Origin: Candidatus Krumholzibacteriia bacterium
GTDB lineage: Bacteria; Krumholzibacteriota; Krumholzibacteriia; LZORAL124-64-63
NCBI GenBank assembly: GCA_030590265.1
Contig: JAUUYW010000090.1
Location: 1 to 10,411, forward strand
Length of the DNA: 10,411 nucleotides
Direction: 5' to 3'
A program made the position numbers and the translations under genes. The notes below the pieces were generated by a model that was not told the origin of the DNA, made no database searches, and was given only the letters and a program-made list of their open reading frames with translations. Positions 1-5,977 of the stretch are shown one piece after another; within the stretch, counting starts at the first letter, position 1; each line of letters starts with the position of its first letter.

Positions 1-1873
1 AATGCGTGATGGGGTCAACCATGGCGGCGTCCACCAACAGAGGGCCGATATCCAGCAACGGGGCGGAGGAGATGGTGCTGGTAGTGGTGCCGGCTTTGAT
101 GAACAACTCCACAGCCAGCGGCAGGTGATTCAGAATCTCTGTCTGGATATGGGCGCCTCGGGCGTGGTCACCAATCATGTCGCGCATATCCTGGTCCAAA
201 TCCAATGCCGAGGGATCACTGTCCAGGGTGGTGCCGATGATGATGACTTCAACAGGTGCGGTGATGTCCCAAGAGACTACCGCATAGTCATCCACATGCA
301 CCGTTCCAGTGGTGCCATCTCCGCCAACATCTACGTTACCGGCCAGGCTAATGTTGTCCGGTAGGTTGTTCAGGAAATCAAGGATGGAGCTGTTGCTCTC
401 ATTCAAAACAATGTCCGTGGTGATGGCCCGGTCCTGGGCTGCCATGATGCGTTCATCCACAGCCATGGTCACCGTGTGGCCCGCAGCCGATGTGCCGGTG
501 AGAGTCATGTCCAAATCGGCTGGCAGTCCGGCGGAATTTGTTACATGCAGGATCATGCTGGCAGCTACCAATTGCAGCCCATCCATCTCGTCGGGCAAGT
601 CAACTTCTTCCACAATTGGGTCGATGGGAACCGAATAGGCGGGTATTAAGCCGGTGACACTACTGAATTCGATGGTGCCGCCGAGCAGGTCGGCCGTCAA
701 CCCAACGTCAGAGCTCAGCGAAACACTGGCACCATTGCTGCCTGGGGTGGTGATATCCACAATCGCTTCCAGGGCAGTCAACGGAGCACCATTTGAAGTC
801 AGGATATATCCGCTAAAGTCGATATTCCCGCTCTCACTTTGACCGGCGGCCAAGTCATAGGTCACGCTCAGTGGATCGCCCTGAAGGTTCATCAAATCAT
901 TCCAGGTCAGGACAACCTGGGCGGGCATGGGCATGGCGTTGGTGATATCCATTCCCATCGTTCCACTGCTGATGACGGCGTGCTCAAGTTCATAGTCTGC
1001 TGGCAATTCGGTTTCAAAACTGGTCTGGAAGCTCTGGGCCCCCACAACAGCCATGGCCGATGAAACCACCAAATCAGTGAATTGCGCCTCGACGAAAATG
1101 CTGTCCGTTCCATTGACGGTGACAACCTGTCCACCGCTGCCAAGGGAGCCACCAGTCAAGCGCACAGTGACCTCGCCGGGCAGGGTGACGCCTGCCAGAT
1201 CCGCGGTCTGGCTTGAGCTGCCTCCACTGGGGATTTCGGGAAATACAAAGGTGGCAAAGGGGACGCCACTGGCTGGATCTTCCATGGTCATCACAATTTG
1301 ATCCGGGCCGGATGCGGCTCCAACAGGAACCGGCAAGCCATTGTCCATGGTCACGGAAACCGACCCACTGGCCAGGATTGCGCTTTCCACGTCAGGCACG
1401 TCCTGGGGATCACTCAACACATCAATGGGGAAACCTGGTACAACCGATAATAGATCCGTTGCTCCATCAGCGGGGGCCCAGATCTGACCCAATTCAAAGG
1501 CATAACTGATGGGATCGATGGCGGCCAGACTGAAGTCGCCCAAACCCTCTTCGATAGTTTGGGGGTCAATATCCGCCGAAAGTTCGAAATCGAAACCCAT
1601 GGTGTCAGGATCGCCTTCAATGAAGAAGCTCAAACCACCATCGTCGGCTATTTGCAGGAATTCTTCATCCTCGAGGACTTCCAGGAGGTCGATGCGTTCC
1701 AAGCCCAGGGGAATGGTCAAGGTGGTGTCAAAGGTGGGCATTTCGGGTCGGTTGATCTCACAGCCGCCCATCATGCCCAAAGCAATGGCGATCACCAGGG
1801 TGAAAATTAAATGACGCAACAGTGAAGTGCTTCGGCCGGGACCTTCCCTGCGCAAAGGGTTGTTGGTGGTCAT
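1..1873 (-). CDS. Large modular lysine-poor lipoprotein, C-terminus beyond window
   Basis: I do not recognise a named family. The minus frame is open without a stop from the ATG at 1871-1873 to the window edge (624 codons). GAGAGGA at 1879-1885 (read on the minus strand) lies 5 nt before the ATG and supports the start. Residues 20-37 are hydrophobic after an Arg-containing N-terminus and end in MGGC, so Cys38 is a likely lipidated cysteine. Glu39 follows it; by the E. coli rule that would allow outer-membrane sorting. The mature part begins with a TFDTTLTIPLGLERIDLL-type segment. It is then built from alternating beta-type stretches rich in Thr, Ser, Gly, Val and Asp, with four modules of about 135 residues (separate entry). 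Only one lysine (codon 95-97, residue 593) and few arginines are present, so the protein is strongly acidic. It is probably an exported beta-sandwich repeat protein on the cell surface or in the periplasm; the role is unknown. It is transcribed divergently from the ABC operon. Confidence 0.85.
   Translation of the reverse strand, partial: MTTNNPLRREGPGRSTSLLRHLIFTLVIAIALGMMGGCEINRPEMPTFDTTLTIPLGLERIDLLEVLEDEEFLQIADDGGLSFFIEGDPDTMGFDFELSADIDPQTIEEGLGDFSLAAIDPISYAFELGQIWAPADGATDLLSVVPGFPIDVLSDPQDVPDVESAILASGSVSVTMDNGLPVPVGAASGPDQIVMTMEDPASGVPFATFVFPEIPSGGSSSQTADLAGVTLPGEVTVRLTGGSLGSGGQVVTVNGTDSIFVEAQFTDLVVSSAMAVVGAQSFQTSFETELPADYELEHAVISSGTMGMDITNAMPMPAQVVLTWNDLMNLQGDPLSVTYDLAAGQSESGNIDFSGYILTSNGAPLTALEAIVDITTPGSNGASVSLSSDVGLTADLLGGTIEFSSVTGLIPAYSVPIDPIVEEVDLPDEMDGLQLVAASMILHVTNSAGLPADLDMTLTGTSAAGHTVTMAVDERIMAAQDRAITTDIVLNESNSSILDFLNNLPDNISLAGNVDVGGDGTTGTVHVDDYAVVSWDITAPVEVIIIGTTLDSDPSALDLDQDMRDMIGDHARGAHIQTEILNHLPLAVELFIKAGTTTSTISSAPLLDIGPLLVDAAMVDPITH
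105..1402 (-). repeat. Four ~135-residue tandem protein modules inside the lipoprotein
   Basis: A recurring motif ends each module: an acidic/Pro segment, a hydrophobic strand, then V/I-(T)-x-N followed two to three residues later by Pro. The anchor V/I residues are V174 (codon 1352-1354), I310 (944-946), V444 (542-544) and I580 (134-136). Their spacings are 136, 134 and 136 residues. The local texts are SVTMDNGLPVPV, MDITNAMPMPAQVVLTW, LHVTNSAGLPADLDMTLTG and TEILNHLPLAVELFI. The segment before each anchor also matches in style: DVPDVESAILASGSVSV, ELPADYELEHAVISSGTM, DLPDEMDGLQLVAASMI and LDQDMRDMIGDHARGAQ. The similarity is weak at DNA level, so these are old duplications of a beta-rich domain, perhaps Ig-like. 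The alignment was done by eye. Confidence 0.6.
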
Positions 1874-2000
1874 GGCGGTCCTCTCTCTATCAGGATGGTC
1901 ACGAAACCGAACAAGTCGGTGGCGTGGGGTGATGGTCCGAAGCTGGAAGAACCATACCTGCCCACAATGTTTTCATGCTGGGGAACTGTTGGCTGCCATA

Positions 2001-2040
2001 AGGAGCCATTAGGAACAATGAGGAACTATGAGGACGTTTG
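2001..2040. repeat. 10-bp-phased AGGA direct repeats in divergent promoter region
   Basis: Four consecutive 10-nt blocks each begin with AGGA, at 2001, 2011, 2021 and 2031. The two central blocks fit AGGAACNATG. Two further AGGAAG blocks occur at 2071 and 2081, in the same 10-nt phase. A spacing of one helical turn puts all copies on the same DNA face, as in head-to-tail binding sites for OmpR-type response regulators. The array lies about 100 bp upstream of the rightward -35 box and about 130 bp upstream of the leftward lipoprotein start, so it could serve either gene. Regulatory function is an inference; low-complexity chance similarity remains possible. Confidence 0.4.
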
Positions 2041-2094
2041 TAATTCCCTGGTCCCGGTTGGGAAGTGCTCAGGAAGATGCAGGAAGCCCCTCGT

Positions 2095-2113
2095 TCATTG
2101 CAGTCTGCAATGA
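2095..2113. promoter_or_regulatory. Perfect 19-bp palindrome, putative operator
   Basis: TCATTGCAG-T-CTGCAATGA is a perfect 9-bp inverted repeat around a single central base. The centre (2104) lies about 39 bp upstream of the -35 box at 2143 and about 75 bp upstream of the inferred transcription start. That is a plausible place for a dimeric activator or a distal repressor site. A one-base spacer gives a poor RNA hairpin and no T-tract follows, so a terminator is unlikely. I cannot name the regulator. Confidence 0.45.
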
Positions 2114-2142
2114 GTTGAAAATTATCCGAGTTAATCCTTGGG

Positions 2143-2172
2143 TTGACGCTCAGGTCGCAATCTCACTAATAT
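2143..2172 (+). promoter_or_regulatory. Sigma70-type promoter of the ABC importer operon
   Basis: A -35 box TTGACG (2143-2148) is followed after 18 bp by a -10 box TAATAT (2167-2172). Initiation would fall near 2179. This leaves a short leader of about 23 nt before the ATG at 2202, with GAAGG at 2191-2195 as the ribosome-binding site 6 nt upstream. Position, spacing and match to consensus all agree with a start for the three-gene operon. Confidence 0.65.
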
Positions 2173-2201
2173 CAGACAACTTAATTTTGTGAAGGTGCTG
2201 T

Positions 2202-3185
2202 ATGCTGAGTTGGCTGGGCCAAAGAATCCTATCATCCGTGCTCCTGGTATTCCTGCTGTTGACAGCGGTCTTTTTCATCGTGCGTCTGGCTCCCGGAACC
2301 CCCATGGATTTGATGGTGGGGGAGAACATTCGGCAGGAAGACCGGGAGGCTCTGGAGCAGCGACTGGGATTGGACAAGAGTCTGGTCCGGCAGTACGCTC
2401 TTTGGTTGGGCAATCTTTCTCGAGGTGATTTGGGTGTCAGCCATGCCCGTCACCAACCCGTTGCCGACATCATCTCCGAGACCCTCCCCATCACCCTGCT
2501 CTTAACCCTCACTTCCTATGCCTTGCATCTTTTGCTGGCCATTTCCGCCGCCCTGGTCATGAGCAGCCAAAAAGGACGCCCCGTCGATGGAATGATTCAG
2601 GGTGTAGGCTTGTTGTTCTATTCCGTGCCGCCATTTTGGTTGGGTTTGATGCTCATCCTGGTCTTCGGAGGGCTCCTGGGTTGGCTGCCCACCGGAGGGA
2701 TGCATGCCGCTGACGCAAATTTCATGGGCCCAATGGGTCGATTTGCCGATTTGTTGAAACACATGATTTTGCCGGTGACAACTCTAGCTTTGAGCATGTT
2801 CATGGGCACCGCGCGCTACTTGCGCACCAGTCTCGATGAAGTTCTGGACCAGGATTACATCCTGGCGGCTCGTTCTCGGGGAGTTCGGCACTGGCCTCTC
2901 ATGTTTGGGCACGCCCTGCCCAACGCCTTGCTGCCCCTGGCAACTTTGGTTGGCCTGCATCTGCCTTTTCTGCTCGGTGGTGCGGTGGTCATTGAAGTTA
3001 TCTTTGGTTGGCCTGGAATGGGACGAGTCACCGTAGAGGCCATTGGCACCCGCGATTATCCGGTGATCATGATCACAACCCTGGTGGCCTCCCTGGCAGT
3101 CGTTCTGGGATCGTTGCTGGCTGACATTCTCTATACCCTAATTGATCCACGGGTTCGTCTCGGCAGTCGGGAGGACCCAAAGTGA
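2202..3185 (+). CDS. Dpp/Opp-type ABC importer permease, DppB/OppB class
   Basis: This is an inner-membrane permease of a peptide/nickel-type ABC importer, one half of the transmembrane pore. The 327 residues match the usual length of DppB-class proteins. Residues 9-28 form a first membrane helix, followed by the family's periplasmic segment with RGDLGVS (74-80) and the LPITLLL start of the permease core (95-101). LPTGG (162-166) and the EAA coupling loop (about 219-241: YILAARSRG, then HALPNALLP) follow. The loop contacts the ATPase. GMGRVTVEAI, RDYPVIM and the closing ADILYTLIDPRVR are also class hallmarks. The start is fixed by GAAGG 6 nt upstream and by the promoter. Its stop overlaps the next start by 4 nt (GTGA), so translation is probably coupled. 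The substrate cannot be told from the permease alone: di-/oligopeptide, glutathione, nickel and others are possible. Confidence 0.93.
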   Translation: MLSWLGQRILSSVLLVFLLLTAVFFIVRLAPGTPMDLMVGENIRQEDREALEQRLGLDKSLVRQYALWLGNLSRGDLGVSHARHQPVADIISETLPITLLLTLTSYALHLLLAISAALVMSSQKGRPVDGMIQGVGLLFYSVPPFWLGLMLILVFGGLLGWLPTGGMHAADANFMGPMGRFADLLKHMILPVTTLALSMFMGTARYLRTSLDEVLDQDYILAARSRGVRHWPLMFGHALPNALLPLATLVGLHLPFLLGGAVVIEVIFGWPGMGRVTVEAIGTRDYPVIMITTLVASLAVVLGSLLADILYTLIDPRVRLGSREDPK

Positions 3186-4000
3186 TCAAGCGGCCTGGTT
3201 TTTTAATCTCACTGTCCCTGGTGATTCTGGCTTTGGCGGTGCCGCTGTTACCCATGGGCGACCCTGCCGCTCTGGGTGATGCCACCGAACGACTGGCAGC
3301 TCCTTCCACATCCCATCTCATGGGCACCGATATCCATGGTCGTGATATCCTGGTTCGGTTGATTCACGGCACCAGGGTTTCCCTGCTTGTTGGCTGGATC
3401 AGCGTGCTGGTGGCGGTGGGCCTGGGGACATTTGTGGGCCTGGCGGCCGGGCTCGGATCCCGCCGCCTGGACCGATTGTTGATGCTGGTGACCGACCTTT
3501 TTCTGGCTTTCCCCCGTTTGTTTCTGGTCCTGCTGTTGGTTTCCCTGGCTCGACCCTCTTTGGCCCTGGTGATGCTGGTCATTGGGTTGACCGGTTGGAT
3601 GCCCGTGGCTCGTCTGGTTCGGGCCGAAGTTCTCAGCCTTCGGGAAAGAGAGTTTGTGCATGCAGCCCGTGGACTGGGATTGTCATCAATGCAAGTAGCC
3701 CTCAGGCATATTCTTCCCAACCTGATGCCAATAATTGTCGTGACAGCGGCCTTGCGCGTGGGCGGGGCAATCCTTACCGAGGCCTTTCTCAGCTTTCTAG
3801 GTCTGGGAATCCAGGAGCCTGGGATCAGCTGGGGAGCCATGATTCAACTGGGTCGCGATCATCTTCTGGATGCCTGGTGGCTGACCACCTTCCCGGGCCT
3901 GGCCATAGCACTCACTGTCATCGGCTACAATCTTTTGGCCGATGATATTCGCCGGGCCCTGGATCCCCGTCACCAGACTGGAGGTTCAGCCAATGACTGA
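3182..4000 (+). CDS. Dpp/Opp-type ABC importer permease, DppC/OppC class
   Basis: This is the second inner-membrane permease of the importer, which pairs with the DppB-class subunit. It starts at GTG (3182), supported by GGGAGGA at 3169-3175 six nt upstream and by the 4-nt overlap with the previous stop. At 272 residues it is somewhat shorter than typical DppC (about 300), mainly in the N-terminal tail. The first helix is about residues 7-24. SHLMGTDIHGRDILVRLIHG (44-63) corresponds to the family's GTDxxGRDxxSRLIxG motif. The EAA loop is about 157-180 (EFVHAARGLGLSS, then LRHILPN), LSFLGLGIQEP covers 203-213, and the class-typical C-terminal LLADDIRRALDPR covers 251-263. The stop overlaps the start of the ATPase gene, so the three proteins are probably made in fixed ratio. 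Confidence 0.93.
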   Translation: MIKRPGFLISLSLVILALAVPLLPMGDPAALGDATERLAAPSTSHLMGTDIHGRDILVRLIHGTRVSLLVGWISVLVAVGLGTFVGLAAGLGSRRLDRLLMLVTDLFLAFPRLFLVLLLVSLARPSLALVMLVIGLTGWMPVARLVRAEVLSLREREFVHAARGLGLSSMQVALRHILPNLMPIIVVTAALRVGGAILTEAFLSFLGLGIQEPGISWGAMIQLGRDHLLDAWWLTTFPGLAIALTVIGYNLLADDIRRALDPRHQTGGSAND

Positions 4001-5750
4001 CCCTCTGCTTTTGGTGAAAAACCTGCATCTGGGTTTTCTCGATGACCAGGACCAACTCCTGCCTGTCCTTGAGGGTGTGGATCTGAAAATCGAACCAGGG
4101 GAGGCCGTTGCTTTAACCGGTGCCTCCGGGTGCGGAAAAAGTCTGCTGGCCCGGGCGCTTTGTGGATTATTGCCCGCTTCGGCTCAAATCCGGGGTAGTA
4201 TTTTCTGGCGGGGGCGTTTGCTGGCCTTGAATAATGACCAGAGCTGGCAACAATTGCGGGGTGGGGCCATGGCCTTGATCCTTCAGGAACCAGCCACGAG
4301 TCTCAATCCGGTCATTCGGGTGGGTCGTCAGATTGCCGAATCATGGGCCCTGCATCATCCCGGGCGCCAATCCCAGGCTGTGGTGGAAAGTTTAAAATTG
4401 CTGGAGGAAGTGCACCTCACTCCGGCTCATGAGATCAGCCGCAAATATCCCCACCAGTTGAGCGGCGGCATGAGGCAGCGGGTTCTTTTGGCAGCGGCTC
4501 TGGCCTGCGAACCCGATTTGTTGATCGCCGATGAACCCACCACAGCCTTGGATCCCACCGTGCAACGGGATATTTTGGCCCTGGTCCAGGAGATCAGGCG
4601 CAAGCGTGGCATGGCTCTTTTGTTCATTTCTCATGACCCCAGTCTGGTGGAATTGCTCACCGAACGCTCCTACATCATGGACAAGGGCCAGTTGCAAGAC
4701 GGTGTCTTTGCATCAGATTTGTCCCCAAATAACCACCTGGGAGAGCAGCAGAACTCCAAATCCCAACCGTTGGAACCTGTATTGCAAGCTCGGGGGCTGG
4801 TTGTTGAACATCGGAATAAGCGTTGGGGCGGGCTTGCCGGCACCGATGCCTCTGGTTTTCGGGCAGTGGATAAAGTGGACCTGGAGTTGTTTCCGGGGTG
4901 CAGTGTGGGGCTGGCCGGTGAATCGGGCTGCGGGAAAACATCCCTGGCCAGGGCTTTGGTGGGGCAGATCCCCATTGATTCGGGTGCTCTGTTGGTGGCG
5001 GGAGCCGACCTGCGGAATTCCACGGGTGAGGTCCTGAGAAAAGTCCGCAGCAGCGGGCAGTTGGTGTTTCAGGACCCCGTTGCTTCCCTAAACCCAAGGC
5101 AGCGTGTTTTCCAAATGTTGGGCGAGGCCTCGCGGCACCGGCAACTTGGCATTGAAGCGCTCTTGGCTGAAGTTGGATTGGGGCCCGAAGTCATTGATCG
5201 GTTTGCACATCAACTTTCCGGCGGACAAAATCAGAGGATAGCCTTGGCCAGGGCCCTGACCGTGGACCCAAAGATTTTGATCGCGGACGAAATCACCAGC
5301 GCGCTGGACCCGGTTGCCACCCAACGAATTATGTCTCTTCTGGCAAATATCATGGAACAAAGAAACCTGGCAGTCTTGCATATTTCTCATGATTTGGATC
5401 TTTTGCATCGCTGGTGCGGGCAGATAATGGTCATGTCCCAGGGTGTGATTTTGGAAGTGTATCCCGGTCTTGGCCGAGCAATAGCCCGGCATCCCTACAC
5501 GCTTCAGTTGCTCGCGGCGGGACCCAACGCCCTGCGGGCGGATCAATTGCGATGGCAGGGAGGGAATAAAACAGCATCCACTGCAAAGCAATTCACAGGG
5601 GAGGGGTGCCCTTGGGCTCCGTTTTGTAATGAGGTTATTTCATCTTGTTACAAGGTTTTGCCTCCATTGGTAGAAGTGAAAGATGGTCATCTTTCCCGTT
5701 GTCCGGTTGTTGAATCTGATGGGCCATCAACTTTTATTGACACGTTATAG
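3993..5750 (+). CDS. Fused double ATPase of the Dpp/Opp-type importer (DppD-DppF fusion)
   Basis: This subunit powers the importer by binding and hydrolysing ATP on the cytoplasmic side. Two nucleotide-binding domains are joined in 585 residues, as in YejF or GsiA. Domain 1: Walker A GASGCGKS (43-50), Q-loop Gln98, signature LSGGM (156-160), Walker B LLIADE with Glu181, switch His214. Domain 2: Walker A GESGCGKT (309-316), Gln360, LSGGQ (408-412), Walker B ILIADE with Glu433, His466. Both sites look catalytically complete. A polar Ser/Asn/Gln linker (about 236-262) joins them. Only the second half carries the family's C-terminal peptide-transporter domain, with four cysteines (539, 545, 552, 570); the first half lacks it. 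I chose the ATG at 3993 because GGAGG (3980-3984) lies 8 nt upstream and the protein then begins at the usual point; the in-frame ATG at 3942 would add 17 unrelated residues. It overlaps the permease stop by 8 nt. Confidence 0.92.
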   Translation: MTDPLLLVKNLHLGFLDDQDQLLPVLEGVDLKIEPGEAVALTGASGCGKSLLARALCGLLPASAQIRGSIFWRGRLLALNNDQSWQQLRGGAMALILQEPATSLNPVIRVGRQIAESWALHHPGRQSQAVVESLKLLEEVHLTPAHEISRKYPHQLSGGMRQRVLLAAALACEPDLLIADEPTTALDPTVQRDILALVQEIRRKRGMALLFISHDPSLVELLTERSYIMDKGQLQDGVFASDLSPNNHLGEQQNSKSQPLEPVLQARGLVVEHRNKRWGGLAGTDASGFRAVDKVDLELFPGCSVGLAGESGCGKTSLARALVGQIPIDSGALLVAGADLRNSTGEVLRKVRSSGQLVFQDPVASLNPRQRVFQMLGEASRHRQLGIEALLAEVGLGPEVIDRFAHQLSGGQNQRIALARALTVDPKILIADEITSALDPVATQRIMSLLANIMEQRNLAVLHISHDLDLLHRWCGQIMVMSQGVILEVYPGLGRAIARHPYTLQLLAAGPNALRADQLRWQGGNKTASTAKQFTGEGCPWAPFCNEVISSCYKVLPPLVEVKDGHLSRCPVVESDGPSTFIDTL

Positions 5751-5765
5751 GCCAATCTCTATATT
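5737..5765 (+). promoter_or_regulatory. Near-consensus sigma70 promoter for the TonB-dependent receptor
   Basis: A perfect -35 box TTGACA (5737-5742) is followed after exactly 17 bp by TATATT (5760-5765), one of the best possible sigma70 matches. The -35 box lies within the last codons of the ATPase gene. Initiation would fall near 5772. The receptor can therefore be transcribed independently of the importer operon, with a 5' leader of about 205 nt. Confidence 0.7.
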
Positions 5766-5771
5766 CAAACA

Positions 5772-5977
5772 TCAGTTGCAATAGGAGTTCCGGATAAACC
5801 ACCGAAAGTCCCATGCAGCAAGATAGGACGGCAAATTCAAATAGGATTAATGCCGCCAGGTATGGCACCCCCACACTGCCCGGCTAAGGATCAGTGCGAA
5901 ACTATAGATACCAGATCACAGGTTCACACCCGAACCCAGTTTCGGTCGGAAAAGCTTCCCCCGAAAGGAGCTCCTTT
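5772..5977 (+). promoter_or_regulatory. Long structured 5' leader of the receptor gene
   Basis: No convincing gene fills this stretch. It holds several potential RNA stems: CGGCA/TGCCG (5829-5833 with 5851-5855), GCCA-GGTA-TGGC (5855-5866), CACTG/CAGTG (5875-5879 with 5892-5896 region) and GGTTC/GAACC (5921-5925 with 5932-5936). The hairpins next to the ribosome-binding site are listed separately. ATAGGA occurs three times (5781, 5823, 5841). I compared the leader with memory of cobalamin, TPP and cyclic-di-GMP riboswitch consensus sequences and found no convincing match. Regulation of receptor translation or early transcription by this RNA is an inference from length and structure. Confidence 0.4.
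5940..5977 (+). promoter_or_regulatory. Competing hairpins over the receptor ribosome-binding site
   Basis: TTTCGG (5940-5945) pairs with CCGAAA (5961-5966), and inside it GGAA (5948-5951) pairs with TTCC (5956-5959) around an AAGC loop. Directly next comes AAAGGAGCTCCTTT (5964-5977), a perfect 14-nt palindrome. It contains the Shine-Dalgarno AAAGGAG (5964-5970) and ends at the base before the ATG. As RNA it can form AAAGG/CCTTT around an AGCT loop and hide the ribosome-binding site. Both stems need A5964-A5966, so they cannot form together. This is the layout of a translational switch; whether it works as one is not shown. Confidence 0.45.

Larger units (their letters stand above)
1874..2201. 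other. Divergent intergenic region between lipoprotein and ABC operon
   Basis: This 328-bp gap separates two genes transcribed away from each other. It contains the lipoprotein Shine-Dalgarno (1879-1885, minus strand), the phased AGGA repeats, the 19-bp palindrome and the rightward promoter, listed separately. I looked for a leftward promoter on the minus strand and found no pair of boxes worth calling. A 72-codon reading frame at 1895-2113 has no ribosome-binding site and was not accepted as a gene. Confidence 0.7.

Noticed and set aside
1895..2113. A 72-codon plus-strand frame with six cysteines in the divergent intergenic region.
   Set aside because: No ribosome-binding site precedes it, it overlaps the phased repeats and ends inside the palindrome, and no domain is recognisable.
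3942..3992. Upstream ATG at 3942 for the fused ATPase.
   Set aside because: It would overlap the permease gene by 59 nt, and the 17 added residues resemble no ATPase N-terminus; GGAGG at 3980-3984 supports the ATG at 3993.
5717..5735. TGATG-GGC-CATCA hairpin followed by ACTTTT at the end of the ATPase gene, as an intrinsic terminator.
   Set aside because: The stem is only 5 bp with two G-C pairs, the T-run is short and it sits inside coding sequence; too weak to list.
5813..5887. A 24-codon upstream ORF in the receptor leader.
   Set aside because: Only a weak GAAAG precedes it at short spacing, and it competes with the predicted stems; not enough to call a gene.
5772..5940. Possible cobalamin or cyclic-di-GMP riboswitch upstream of the receptor.
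   Set aside because: Fragments such as CCCCCACACTG look faintly similar, but the conserved boxes do not appear in the right order; a covariance-model search would be decisive.
5894..5977. GTG start at 5894 that would extend the receptor by 28 residues.
   Set aside because: The extension is polar and precedes an obvious signal peptide; AAAGGAG at 5964-5970 fits the ATG at 5978 far better.
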